A stretch of DNA of 16,561 bases, taken from JAYWAM01 sp043782425 (GTDB lineage: Bacteria; Pseudomonadota; Gammaproteobacteria; Burkholderiales; Usitatibacteraceae). Shown here piece after piece: positions 7,611-15,906 of the stretch. The translations under genes were made by a program, and so were the position numbers. Location: NCBI GenBank assembly GCA_043782425.1, contig JAYWAM010000120.1, positions 1-16,561 on the forward strand. The letters run 5' to 3'. The stretch's first letter is position 1. Each line of letters opens with the position of its first letter. A model generated the notes under the pieces. That model ran no database searches. It was not told where the DNA came from and saw nothing but the letters and a program-made list of their open reading frames with translations.

Positions 7611-7740
7611 TCCAGGAAAATAGTGATGGGCAATGTATCTTTATCGGAATACAAACTACCCTTAAATCATTCGACCACGTTCGTCGCTACGGGCCTATTG
7701 AGCGTTTCCTAACTCACAACAGTTTCTTGGCTCCACCACC

Positions 7741-7825
7741 CCCTCACCCCAACCCTCTCCCCCGTTCCGGTGGAGAGGGGGAAAACTCCCTCTCCCGCTT
7801 GGGCGGGAGAGTGTTGGGGTGAGGG
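7741..7825. repeat. CCCTCACCCCAAC-type nested palindrome
   Basis: Outer arms at 7741-7753 and 7813-7825 are perfectly complementary over 13 nt (CCCTCACCCCAAC). After one mismatch the pairing continues for 7 nt (7755-7761 with 7805-7811). A separate inner hairpin pairs 7773-7779 with 7788-7794. The CCCTCACCCCAACCCTCTCC motif is a widespread dispersed intergenic repeat in Proteobacteria, resembling a small MITE-like element. It fills the gap between the unknown exported protein and skp. No transposase is nearby. It could attenuate transcription into skp. Confidence 0.8.
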
Positions 7826-7851
7826 TGGGTCTGTCGCATAATAGGGAATTC

Positions 7852-8610
7852 TCAATAGAGCGGCGACTGCTGAGCAAACTCTAGCTGAATTCGTGCTTCG
7901 TTGCTCCAACTCTTGTCGTGCAGCGGCGGGTAAAATGCGCGACTACCTTTCGCAATTTGTATCGGCTGGATGCGTTCTCCGTGCTGAAGCTTTGCGCTTG
8001 TTATCTCTCTATCCACCGGAAACGCTATCCCTATCTTCGACGAATGACAAGCGCCGCCCACTGCACCGAATGCCGCTCTAATCAAAATGGACACATCCTC
8101 GCGCTCAATTGCCCACAGCACCTCGCACTCCAGACGCAGATCACCAAGGCGCAACGACTCTGCGGTTATGCCGGGTGAGCGTACATAAGGCCTCCAAACG
8201 ACTTCGCCCTGTTTTCTGTTCAACACCAGTTGCGCATCGTCGTCAACCGGACTCTGGATTTGGGGCAGCGAAAATGTTCCGTCCGGTGCAACCTTGATCG
8301 GCGCGAATTCTGACTCTCCGCTGATGCTGACTGTTATCTCCTCAAGGGTGGCGGCCTGCGCTCGGGGTCTAAGTAAAAAGCGTAATTCGGCGTCCGGGGC
8401 AAGCGTGTGTTGTTTGGAGAACGCATCGAGCCCCTTCAGCATATTTGCGTAAAGCTTTCCTTCGGCGTTTTTATAGCCGATGACGACGATTTCTTCGGCG
8501 CTTACGACCGGGGCCTCAGGCTGTTCATTGCCTTGAGCAGCCTGACCCAACGCAACTTGACTAAACAACCCTTGAACAAAGATGGCAACAACAAAGAGAT
8601 TTGCATTCAT
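7852..8610 (-). CDS. Exported protein of unknown function between bamA and skp
   Basis: I do not recognise a named family with confidence. The 252-residue product has a clear N-terminal signal peptide (MNANLFVVAIFVQGLFSQ then VALGQA, cleavage near residue 26), so it is probably periplasmic. The mature part is mixed alpha/beta with no further membrane helix. Noticeable segments are EEIVVIGYKN, LAPDAELRFLLRPR, DDDAQLVLNRKQGEVVWRPYVRSPG, LGDLRLECEVLWAI and GGACHSSKIGIAFP. The two Cys in the last two segments could form a disulfide. The ATG at 8610 is 9 bp after the bamA stop; a TTG at 8619 is the alternative. The near-contiguous placement suggests it is co-transcribed with bamA and may act in the envelope, but that is inference. 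It faintly resembles uncharacterised exported proteins of Xanthomonadaceae recalled from memory. Confidence 0.75.
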   Translation of the reverse strand: MNANLFVVAIFVQGLFSQVALGQAAQGNEQPEAPVVSAEEIVVIGYKNAEGKLYANMLKGLDAFSKQHTLAPDAELRFLLRPRAQAATLEEITVSISGESEFAPIKVAPDGTFSLPQIQSPVDDDAQLVLNRKQGEVVWRPYVRSPGITAESLRLGDLRLECEVLWAIEREDVSILIRAAFGAVGGACHSSKIGIAFPVDREITSAKLQHGERIQPIQIAKGSRAFYPPLHDKSWSNEARIQLEFAQQSPLY

Positions 8611-8619
8611 ACGTAGCAA

Positions 8620-10902
8620 CTAAAACACCCTACCCAGCAAAAACTGGAAACGTTCCACTTTATCCCCATCGCGCTGTTTCAGGGGTTTGGCGAGGCTGAA
8701 TTTCAACGGGCCGACCGGTGAATACCAGCTCACCGCGATGCCCACCGAAGCGCGCAGATCAGCGAAACGAATTTTTTCATCCTTGCCGAACACGTTGCCG
8801 ATGTCAAGAAAAGTGCTGAGCCGTACTGATTTGTCGTTCTTTACGCCGGGCATGGGCAGCAATAATTCTACGTTGCCGACGATGCGTTTTGAGCCGCCGA
8901 GGGAATCACCGTTAGTGTCTTTCGGGCCGAGCGAACTGGTTGCAAAACCGCGTATCGAATCAACGCCGCCGGCGTAGAAATTTTTGAAGAACGGCAATGC
9001 CATGCCGCCATAACCGCCGGCCCAACCCAGCTCGCCATTGAGCGACAACACGATATTGGTGAACAAGGGCTGCAACCATTGGTGGCGATAGTTGGCGCGA
9101 TAGTACTTGAGATCGCCACCGGGCAGACCGACTTCAAGGCTGGCCTCCTGGTAACGGCCGCGCGTCGGATAAAAAATGCTGTCGCGCGTGTCACGTGCGT
9201 AGCCTATGGTGCCGCGCAGCGTGTTGCTGGCGCTGCCGAACTGATTGACATAGTCTATATAACGCTGCGGGCTGCCTACATCCAGGCCGAGTATTGTGCG
9301 CTCGAATCCCAGCCCGAAATTGACGCTGTCGTACTCGGTGACCGGGACGCCGAAGCGCACCCCTAGCCCCTCTGACTTGGAAGAAAAATTGCCGACGGTC
9401 AAGGACGATGTATTAAGATCGCGGCGATAGATTTCGAAACCGCGGCTGATCCCGTCCACCGTCCAATAAGGGTTGAGATAAGACACGGCGTAAGTTTTGT
9501 TGACGGTGCCGCTGTTCACCGAAAATGCCAACTGGTTGCCGCTGCCGAAAAAGTTGCTCTCCGACACCGAGGCCGACACAGTCAACCTGTCGGCATTGGA
9601 GTAACCCAGGCCAAATTGCAACTGGCCGGTATTTTTTTCTTTTAAGGTGACATTCAAATCAACCTGGTCTTGCGTGCTCGCCACTGCTGGCGTTTCGATA
9701 TTCACATCCTCGAAAAAACCGGTGCGATCTATGCGCTCTTTGGAGCGATTGATTTTTTCCACCGAATACCAGCTCGATTCGAGTTGCCGCAGCTCGCGGC
9801 GAATCACTTCGTCGCGTGTACGCTGATTGCCGGCGATGTTGATGCGGCGGATATAGACACGCCGTCCGCTGTCGACAAACAAGGTAAACGCCGCCGTGCG
9901 CTTGTCTTTGTCAAGCTCCGGAACAGGGTTCACACTGGCGAAGGAATAGCCGTCATTGCCGAGGCGATCGGTGAGGCGCTTCACGGAATCGACGATTTTC
10001 TGGCGCGAGAATACTTCACCGCTTTTGAACAGCAACAGCGCGCGTAGCTCCTCTTCCGCAATCTTCAAATCACCGCTGAACTTGACATCAGATACCGAGT
10101 ACACCGGCCCCTCGGTGATGTTCACGGTGATATAAATTTTTTCTTTTTCCGGCGTGATCGATACCGATGTCGAATCAATGGTGAATTCAAGATAGCCACG
10201 GTTCAAATAAAACGAACGCAGTTTTTCCAGATCGCCGCTGAGCTTTTGCTTGGAGTATTGGTCATCCTTGGTGAACCAGGTGAACCAGCCGCCGGTGGTC
10301 AGCTCGAACTGGTTAAGCAGTTCTTTTTCCTTGAACGCTGTAGCGCCGATGATGTTGATATCGACGATCTTGGCGACATCGCCTTCTTCTATCTTGAAAG
10401 ATAGCGAGACGCGGTTGCGTTCCAGCGGGGTCACGGTGGTGGTGACCTTGGCAGAATAGAAACCGCGGCTGGTGTACTGGCGCTTGATTTCTTTCTCGGC
10501 GCGATCGAGCAACGAACGGTCAAAAATCTTGGCTTCGACCAGGCCGACCTGCTTTAAGCCATCCTTGAGATTATCCTTGGTGAATTCCTTGGAGCCGTCG
10601 ATGTCGATCTGCGCGATGGCCGGACGTTCCTGCACGAACACCACCAACACTTCGCTTTCAACCTCAAGACGCACGTCGGAGTAAAAGCCGGTGGCATAAA
10701 GCGCCTTGATGGCGGCAGCGGCTTTTTCATCATCGAGGGTGTCACCGACTTTGACCGGCAGATAACTGAACACCGTTCCGGCATCGGTGCGCTGTGCGCC
10801 CTCGACGCGAATATCCTTGACCTTGAAAGGCTGGATAGCGTACACCGTTGCAGAAACCAGCGACAGGAAAGCAACAAGAAAAGAGCAGCGCATGAAATGC
10901 AT
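8620..10902 (-). CDS. bamA: Outer membrane protein assembly factor BamA
   Basis: BamA is the essential Omp85 core of the BAM complex, inserting beta-barrel proteins into the outer membrane. From the ATG at 10902 the protein has 760 residues. A signal peptide (MHFMRCSFLVAFLSLVSATVYA, cleavage after residue 22) is followed by five POTRA domains at about 23-420, beginning FKVKDIRVEGAQRTD. The C-terminal barrel at about 420-760 ends in Phe (LLGRVF), the outer-membrane sorting signature. The loop-6 motif is IRGF at 650-653. The frame is open to 10995, but that extension lies inside rseP and lacks signal-peptide character. A second ATG at 10893 is also possible. No clear Shine-Dalgarno is present; the start lies 7 bp after the rseP stop, so coupling is likely. 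Confidence 0.97.
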   Translation of the reverse strand: MHFMRCSFLVAFLSLVSATVYAIQPFKVKDIRVEGAQRTDAGTVFSYLPVKVGDTLDDEKAAAAIKALYATGFYSDVRLEVESEVLVVFVQERPAIAQIDIDGSKEFTKDNLKDGLKQVGLVEAKIFDRSLLDRAEKEIKRQYTSRGFYSAKVTTTVTPLERNRVSLSFKIEEGDVAKIVDINIIGATAFKEKELLNQFELTTGGWFTWFTKDDQYSKQKLSGDLEKLRSFYLNRGYLEFTIDSTSVSITPEKEKIYITVNITEGPVYSVSDVKFSGDLKIAEEELRALLLFKSGEVFSRQKIVDSVKRLTDRLGNDGYSFASVNPVPELDKDKRTAAFTLFVDSGRRVYIRRINIAGNQRTRDEVIRRELRQLESSWYSVEKINRSKERIDRTGFFEDVNIETPAVASTQDQVDLNVTLKEKNTGQLQFGLGYSNADRLTVSASVSESNFFGSGNQLAFSVNSGTVNKTYAVSYLNPYWTVDGISRGFEIYRRDLNTSSLTVGNFSSKSEGLGVRFGVPVTEYDSVNFGLGFERTILGLDVGSPQRYIDYVNQFGSASNTLRGTIGYARDTRDSIFYPTRGRYQEASLEVGLPGGDLKYYRANYRHQWLQPLFTNIVLSLNGELGWAGGYGGMALPFFKNFYAGGVDSIRGFATSSLGPKDTNGDSLGGSKRIVGNVELLLPMPGVKNDKSVRLSTFLDIGNVFGKDEKIRFADLRASVGIAVSWYSPVGPLKFSLAKPLKQRDGDKVERFQFLLGRVF

Positions 10903-10909
10903 TATGGAA

Positions 10910-12268
10910 TTAGCCGGTAAGGAGTCGGTGGATGTCGTTGTAAAAGGCGAAAGCCGTGAGCCCCAGGAGCAAAACCAGACCGACTTGCTGGCCAACTTCC
11001 ATGACGCGCTCGGACACCGGGCTACCCTTCAAAATTTCAACGACATAATACACCAACTGCCCGCCATCCAGCACCGGAATGGGGAGCAAGTTAAGGACGC
11101 CTATGCTGATGCTGACCAGAGCGAGAAATCCCAGATAGGCGTTTATGCCCAGCTTGGCCGACTGTCCGGCGTAATCGGCGATGGTGATGGGGCCGGTAAG
11201 ATTCTTCCAGGAAATATCGCCGGTGATCATTTTTCCGAGCATTTTCAGACTGAAAATCGACATTTCCCAGACTTTTTCGACCGCCTTGCCTGCGGCGTCT
11301 GGCGCACTGTAGTGCACGATGGTATAAAGTTTGGCCTCTGTGGATTCGATACCGATTCTGCCCAGGGATTCAAACCAGCCTCCTGCTTCCTCGGGAACAA
11401 TCTCTAACGTTAGAATCTCGCTGCCGCGCTGCACCACCAGCGTAAGCGCGACATTTGCGCTTTTTTGAATCTTGCGCACCAGCGCACTCCAGGTTTTGAT
11501 TTTTTCACCACCGACCTCAAGCACCAGGTCTTCAGATTTCAAACCGGCTGCCTTGGCGCGGCCGCCTTCGAGCACCCTGCCAATGATGGGGCTGTCATTA
11601 CTCTGGAATTGCGCCAGCCCGAGCTTGCCGAAAAAATCCTTTTCAAGATCGTCGTTGCTAATTCCCTCCAAGCTGAGACGGCGCTCGAACAAGCGACCCT
11701 TGCTGTCCTCGACCTCGACACTGACTGTGCCGCGACCCACTGCCTCTTTGAGCAGAATCCAGCGCAAGTCCTGCCAGGTATCAACGCGCTGCTTGCCCAC
11801 GCTGCGGATCAGGTCGGACTCAGCAAACCCGGCTGCGGCGGCCACACTGCCTGCAACAGGCGCCGCGATATACGGTTTGGCGCCGGGCACGCCTTGGATA
11901 AACAATACCCAGTACAACACTACGGCAAGCACAAAATTCGCCGCCGGTCCGGCCAGCACGATGGCAATACGCTTCCACGGATTTTGCCGGTTGAAGGCGC
12001 GGTGCGCTTGCGCCGGATCGATCTTTCCTTCATAGTCGTCGCGTTCATCGAGCATCTTGACGAAGCCGCCCAGCGGGATTGCGGCAAGCACCCACTCGGT
12101 TTTGTCACGGCCCAGGCGGCGCAGCAAAAGCGGGCGTCCGAAGCCGATGGAAAAGCGCAGGATTTTGACATTGCACAGGCGCGCCACCGCATAGTGGCCC
12201 AGCTCGTGTATGGTTACCAGCAGGCCGATTGCGACGATAAAGGCGCCGATGTAGATGAGGCTGTTCAT
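10910..12268 (-). CDS. rseP: Site-2 intramembrane zinc protease RseP
   Basis: RseP cleaves membrane-embedded anti-sigma factors such as RseA and remnant signal peptides within the inner membrane. The 452-residue protein shows the zinc-binding HELGH at 21-25 in the first membrane helix and the second motif NLLPIPVLDGG (393-403) containing the third zinc ligand. Two PDZ domains lie between them at about 130-300, and the last helix is near 425-445. It overlaps the dxr stop by 4 bp (ATGA) and is followed 7 bp later by bamA. The link between envelope stress proteolysis and outer-membrane assembly is the usual arrangement. No anti-sigma factor gene is in the window. Confidence 0.96.
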   Translation of the reverse strand: MNSLIYIGAFIVAIGLLVTIHELGHYAVARLCNVKILRFSIGFGRPLLLRRLGRDKTEWVLAAIPLGGFVKMLDERDDYEGKIDPAQAHRAFNRQNPWKRIAIVLAGPAANFVLAVVLYWVLFIQGVPGAKPYIAAPVAGSVAAAAGFAESDLIRSVGKQRVDTWQDLRWILLKEAVGRGTVSVEVEDSKGRLFERRLSLEGISNDDLEKDFFGKLGLAQFQSNDSPIIGRVLEGGRAKAAGLKSEDLVLEVGGEKIKTWSALVRKIQKSANVALTLVVQRGSEILTLEIVPEEAGGWFESLGRIGIESTEAKLYTIVHYSAPDAAGKAVEKVWEMSIFSLKMLGKMITGDISWKNLTGPITIADYAGQSAKLGINAYLGFLALVSISIGVLNLLPIPVLDGGQLVYYVVEILKGSPVSERVMEVGQQVGLVLLLGLTAFAFYNDIHRLLTG

Positions 12269-13443
12269 GCCACTGCCCGCAAGGCTTGCGTCGCGTTGGC
12301 GCGCGCCAGATTGTCGGCCGCATTGACATCGTCAAGCGTGTTCATGGCGTTAACCGGTGTGCAGTTCAACACACGCTCGACAATTTCGGCAATAGCGGTG
12401 AAGACGACGCGCCGGGAGAGAAACGCTTCAACCGCAATTTCATTGGCGGCATTGAGTATCGTCGCCGCCGTACCGCCCCGTTCCAGCGCCTGATAGGCCA
12501 GCTTCATACAGGGGAAACGCCTCTGGTCGAGGGCCTCGAAATCGAGGCGTCCGACGGCGGCAAGGTCCAGCGGCGCCACGCCTGCGACGATGCGCTCGGG
12601 ATACGCCAGCGCGCAGGCGATGGGAGTGCGCATGTCGGGATTGCCCATTTGCGCCAGAACCGAACCGTCAAGGTATTCGACCATGGAATGCACAATACTT
12701 TGCGGATGCACCAGCACCTCGATCTGCGCGGGCTGCGCGGCGAATAACCAGCGCGCCTCGATCACTTCGAGTCCCTTGTTCATCATGGTTGCCGAATCCA
12801 CCGATATTTTGCGCCCCATGACCCAGTTGGGATGAGCGCACGCCTGGTCGGGCGTTACATTGCGGAGCTGCTCGATGGGCGTGGTGCGAAACGGCCCGCC
12901 CGATGCAGTGAGAATAATTTTGCGCACACCCACCTGTTGCAGTCCGCGCTTGAAATGCGCGGGCAGCGCTTGAAACACGGCGTTGTGTTCGCTGTCGATC
13001 GGCAGCAGCGTGGCGCCGTTTTCCTCGATGGTGCGCATCAGCAAGGCGCCGGACATGACCAGCGCCTCCTTGTTGGCAAGCAGGATAGTCTTGCCGGCGC
13101 GCGCCGCGCTGAGCACAGCAGGCAATCCCGCCGCGCCGACAATGGCGGCCATCACCATATCAACCTCAACGAGCGCGGCAATGCGCAGCAGATCATCGGG
13201 CGATGACAGCACTTCGGTATCGACTTGGGCATCGCGCAGTTGCGTGCGCGCCTGTTGTGCTGCGATCGCATCGAGCAGTAGCGCATAACGCGGGCGAAAC
13301 TGAATGCATTGCTCGACCAGTTTTTTTACGTTGCTGCGCGCGCACAGCGCCGTCACCTCGAAACGCTGCGGGTGACGCGCCAGCACATCGAGCGTGCTTA
13401 CGCCTATGCTGCCGGTGGAGCCCAGAATAGCGATGCGTTTCAT
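12265..13443 (-). CDS. dxr: 1-deoxy-D-xylulose 5-phosphate reductoisomerase
   Basis: Dxr (IspC) converts DXP to 2-C-methyl-D-erythritol 4-phosphate with NADPH, the committed step of the MEP isoprenoid pathway, which ultimately feeds UppS. The 392-residue protein shows the NADPH-binding GSTGSIG at 8-14, LLANKEALVMSG at 121-132, the metal-binding D150 and E152 in LLPIDSEHNAVFQ, SGGPFR at 181-186, and MNKGLEVIEARWLF at 221-234 with the third metal ligand E226. The start at 13443 has AAGG 7 nt upstream and sits 21 bp after the cdsA stop. The gene ends in a 4 bp overlap with rseP. Confidence 0.97.
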   Translation of the reverse strand: MKRIAILGSTGSIGVSTLDVLARHPQRFEVTALCARSNVKKLVEQCIQFRPRYALLLDAIAAQQARTQLRDAQVDTEVLSSPDDLLRIAALVEVDMVMAAIVGAAGLPAVLSAARAGKTILLANKEALVMSGALLMRTIEENGATLLPIDSEHNAVFQALPAHFKRGLQQVGVRKIILTASGGPFRTTPIEQLRNVTPDQACAHPNWVMGRKISVDSATMMNKGLEVIEARWLFAAQPAQIEVLVHPQSIVHSMVEYLDGSVLAQMGNPDMRTPIACALAYPERIVAGVAPLDLAAVGRLDFEALDQRRFPCMKLAYQALERGGTAATILNAANEIAVEAFLSRRVVFTAIAEIVERVLNCTPVNAMNTLDDVNAADNLARANATQALRAVA

Positions 13444-13464
13444 GCCTTGGCCTTCACTCGTTTC

Positions 13465-14304
13465 TTATTTCGGCAAGACAAAAAGAAACAAGGCTGCCAG
13501 CGGCAGGGTCGCTGTCATGGCGTCGATGCGGTCCAGCACGCCGCCGTGGCCGGGCAGCAGATTGCTGCTGTCTTTCACCCCGGCGCCGCGCTTCATCCAC
13601 GATTCAAACAAATCGCCGAGCACGCTGACTGCTCCCAACAGCAGAAAAATCAGCGGCACCCAGGCGCCGAACAGCAATAATTCGTAAGCCCACGGCGCGC
13701 CGAAGTGGCGAATAGTCAGGAACCACACGAAAAAATACAGCATCACGCCTAGCAGGCCACCGACTACGCCCTCCCAGGTTTTTCCCGGACTGACGCTAGG
13801 CGCGAGCTTGTTCTTGCCGAAGCGCCGCCCGGAAAAATAGGCGGCAATGTCAGCGATCCAGACGATAGGCAGGATGCTAAGCAGCAACCAGGGGCTGATA
13901 TCACGTATCAGCAACAGGGCGGCCCAGGCGGGAAAAATCACCAGCCAGCCAACTGCGCCGCTCAGCGCCGGGTGCGGACGCCAGGCGAACTTCAACCATA
14001 AAGGCGCGCCCACCAGCCAGAAGGCGCTTGCCGCGACAAATAACCCCTGCGCCACACGCTGTATCCACTGGGGCTGCGCTGCGAACAGATATAAGGCCAG
14101 CATGCCGAGCGTAAGCAGTACCGATAACACCAGGAACACAAGCGCTTGTTTTTTTGAGAACCCGCACAAACGATGCCATTCCCAGCACGCCGCAAGCGCA
14201 ATCAATGCGCTAAAAGCGCCCCAGCCCCAGCGCGGAAAATAGAACAGCGCGGCGAGCAGCAACAGCACCATAACCAATGCACTGATGACGCGAACTTTCA
14301 GCAT
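13465..14304 (-). CDS. cdsA: Phosphatidate cytidylyltransferase (CDP-diacylglycerol synthase)
   Basis: CdsA makes CDP-diacylglycerol from phosphatidate and CTP, the branch point for all bacterial phospholipids, in the inner membrane. The 279-residue protein is highly hydrophobic with about eight predicted membrane helices. The family signature lies near the C terminus: SVLGDLFESWMKR (227-239) followed by KDSSNLLPGHGGVLDRID (244-261), with the conserved Asp residues for metal binding. GKTWEGVVGG in the middle is also typical. The ATG at 14304 has no strong Shine-Dalgarno. A 187 bp gap containing an inverted repeat separates it from uppS, which in relatives is usually almost contiguous. Confidence 0.96.
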   Translation of the reverse strand: MLKVRVISALVMVLLLLAALFYFPRWGWGAFSALIALAACWEWHRLCGFSKKQALVFLVLSVLLTLGMLALYLFAAQPQWIQRVAQGLFVAASAFWLVGAPLWLKFAWRPHPALSGAVGWLVIFPAWAALLLIRDISPWLLLSILPIVWIADIAAYFSGRRFGKNKLAPSVSPGKTWEGVVGGLLGVMLYFFVWFLTIRHFGAPWAYELLLFGAWVPLIFLLLGAVSVLGDLFESWMKRGAGVKDSSNLLPGHGGVLDRIDAMTATLPLAALFLFVLPK

Positions 14305-14346
14305 GGTGAGCTATTCACGGGGAGGGGTTTAAAAAAGAAAGCGACT

Positions 14347-14426
14347 CGCGCAAAGACGCCAAGACGCCAAGAAAAGAAAAAAATGAAGAATAGGTTAAAA
14401 ACTTTGCGCCTTTGCGTCTTGGCGCG
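14347..14426. repeat. GCGCAAAGACGCCAAG-type imperfect palindrome
   Basis: Arms at 14347-14371 and 14402-14426 are complementary at 21 of 25 positions, separated by a 30 nt A-rich loop. The arms are built from repeated units of the form AAGACGCCAAG / AAAGGCGCAAAG, a dispersed intergenic repeat type that I recall from many Proteobacteria. It lies between the uppS stop (14492) and the cdsA start (14304), and the insertion seems to have opened the usual close uppS-cdsA junction. Confidence 0.75.
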
Positions 14427-14491
14427 AAATTGTTTTTGGTCTTCATGGATTCGTGTGGGTAATTGATTTGAGAATAGGATTAAAACTACGC

Positions 14492-15280
14492 TTAACCATT
14501 GGCAGCCGCGGGCACGGACACAGAAGCAAGCAGTTGTTCGCTGGTGCGGCCAAAGCGCCGCTCGCGTCTGCGGTAGGAAACAATCGCCTCTTGTAGCTTG
14601 GCGCGGTCAAAGTCCGGCCATAGCGCTTCGGTGAAATATAGCTCGGTGTAGGCGAGCTGCCATAACAGAAAATTACTGATGCGCTGTTCACCGCCGGTGC
14701 GTATGAACAGATCAGGCTCCGGGGCATAGCTCATCGACAAGTGCTGCGCAAGCTCGGCTTCCGTCACCGGCCCCTGCGCGCCTGCTGCGCGCTGCGCCAC
14801 AACCTTATTGAGCGCCTGCATGATGTCCCAGCGCCCGCCGTAATTTGCCGCGATGGTAAGGGTGAGTTTGCTGTGGCGTGCGGTTAACGCTTCGCCGCGG
14901 CGGATAAGCTCAACTATGCGTGGGTCGAACGGGCTCAGATCGCCGACCACCCTGAAACGAATTTCGTTGTTGTGCAGCTTTTCGACTTCCTGCTCCAGGG
15001 CGCGTATGAAAAGCTGCATGAGCATGGAAACCTCGTCGGCGGGGCGGCGCCAGTTTTCACTGGAAAAAGCGAACAGGGTCAGATATTCGACCCCAAGCTC
15101 GCCGCACGCCTTGACCGTCTCGCGCACCGCATCCACGCCGCGCTTGTGCCCCGCCACGCGCGGCAGGTAGCGCTGTTTGGCCCAACGTCCATTGCCATCC
15201 ATGATGATGGCGATATGACGCGGCGCATCGAAAACTTCTGGAATGGTTTGGGTGGAACTGCTGAAGTCAGCGGGGCTCAT
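14492..15280 (-). CDS. uppS: Undecaprenyl diphosphate synthase (cis-prenyltransferase)
   Basis: UppS elongates farnesyl diphosphate with eight isopentenyl units to give C55 undecaprenyl diphosphate, the lipid carrier for peptidoglycan and O-antigen. The 262-residue protein has the catalytic Asp D28 in MDGNGRWA (27-34), the structural segment LTLFAFSSENWRRP (67-80), and the IPP-binding RTGGEQRISNFLLWQLAY at 194-211. The last 20 or so residues, rich in Ala, Ser and Val, are poorly conserved. It starts in a 4 bp ATGA overlap with frr. Its product depends on the MEP pathway, whose reductoisomerase (dxr) is encoded two genes downstream. Confidence 0.97.
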   Translation of the reverse strand: MSPADFSSSTQTIPEVFDAPRHIAIIMDGNGRWAKQRYLPRVAGHKRGVDAVRETVKACGELGVEYLTLFAFSSENWRRPADEVSMLMQLFIRALEQEVEKLHNNEIRFRVVGDLSPFDPRIVELIRRGEALTARHSKLTLTIAANYGGRWDIMQALNKVVAQRAAGAQGPVTEAELAQHLSMSYAPEPDLFIRTGGEQRISNFLLWQLAYTELYFTEALWPDFDRAKLQEAIVSYRRRERRFGRTSEQLLASVSVPAAANG

Positions 15281-15834
15281 ACCGCCATCAAGTCTTTTTC
15301 TTTATCGGCAATCAGCTTGTCGATTTCGGCAATACTGCGATCAGTGAGTTTTTGCACATCATCCTGGGCGCGCTTTTCATCATCTTCCGAGACGGTCTTG
15401 GCCTTGAGTTCGTCCTTGAGATGTGTATTGGCGTCGCGTCGGATATTGCGCACCGCCACCTTGGCGCTCTCGCCTTCGCTCTTGATAACCTTTATCAGAT
15501 CGCGGCGGCGTTCTTCAGTCAGCGCCGGCGTGGGCACGCGGATCACATCGCCGTGTGTGGCGGGATTCAAGCCCAGATCGGCGTCACGAATGGCTTTCTC
15601 AACCGCAGAAACCATTTTCTTTTCATACGGCTGCACGCTGATGGTGCGCGCATCAGAAAGCGTAATGTTGGCTACCTGGCCTACCGGCATCATGCTGCCG
15701 TAATAATCGACCATCACATGATCGAGAATGCCGGCATGCGCGCGCCCGGTGCGCACCTTGCCCAGATCCGCCTTGAGCGTCTCGATGGACTTGTGCATTT
15801 TTTGTTCAGCGCTTTTCTTGATGTCAGCAATCAT
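15277..15834 (-). CDS. frr: Ribosome recycling factor
   Basis: RRF (185 residues, the usual length) splits post-termination ribosomes together with EF-G. The sequence is recognisable throughout: KVRTGRAHAGILDHVMVDYYG in the helical domain, VANITLSDARTISVQPYEKKM in the beta domain, GDVIRVPTPALTEERRRDLIK, then VRNIRRDANTHLK. GGAG lies 6 nt before the ATG at 15834. In most Proteobacteria pyrH stands immediately upstream; here the upstream region instead holds repeats and a small membrane protein gene, so frr probably has its own promoter in 15835-16024, though I cannot assign one confidently. The stop overlaps the uppS start by 4 bp. Confidence 0.97.
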   Translation of the reverse strand: MIADIKKSAEQKMHKSIETLKADLGKVRTGRAHAGILDHVMVDYYGSMMPVGQVANITLSDARTISVQPYEKKMVSAVEKAIRDADLGLNPATHGDVIRVPTPALTEERRRDLIKVIKSEGESAKVAVRNIRRDANTHLKDELKAKTVSEDDEKRAQDDVQKLTDRSIAEIDKLIADKEKDLMAV

Positions 15835-15866
15835 GATTAACTCCGCAAGCAGCAGACTAAAACTTT

Positions 15867-15893
15867 ACCACTAAGAACACAAAGACCACTAAA
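15867..15893. repeat. CACTAAGAACACAAAG-type short repeat
   Basis: ACCACTAAGAACACAAAG followed by ACCACTAAA consists of two near-identical ACCACTAA units around AGAACACAAAG. It resembles the dispersed ACCACGAAGGACACGAAG-type intergenic repeats seen in many bacteria (from memory). It lies within the frr leader 33-59 bp upstream of the start codon. Confidence 0.45.
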
Positions 15894-15906
15894 AATTCCC
15901 TGAATA

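Noticed and set aside
7695..7858. CTATTGAG and CTCAATAG as terminal inverted repeats bounding the element before skp
   Set aside because: Only 8 bp, and the second copy overlaps the end of a coding sequence; easily explained by chance.
10903..10995. N-terminal extension of bamA into rseP
   Set aside because: It would place 31 non-hydrophobic residues before an evident signal peptide; the start at 10902 gives the normal BamA length.
11465..12493. A 342-residue plus-strand frame opposite rseP and dxr
   Set aside because: Fully covered by two confidently identified minus-strand genes and shows no family resemblance.
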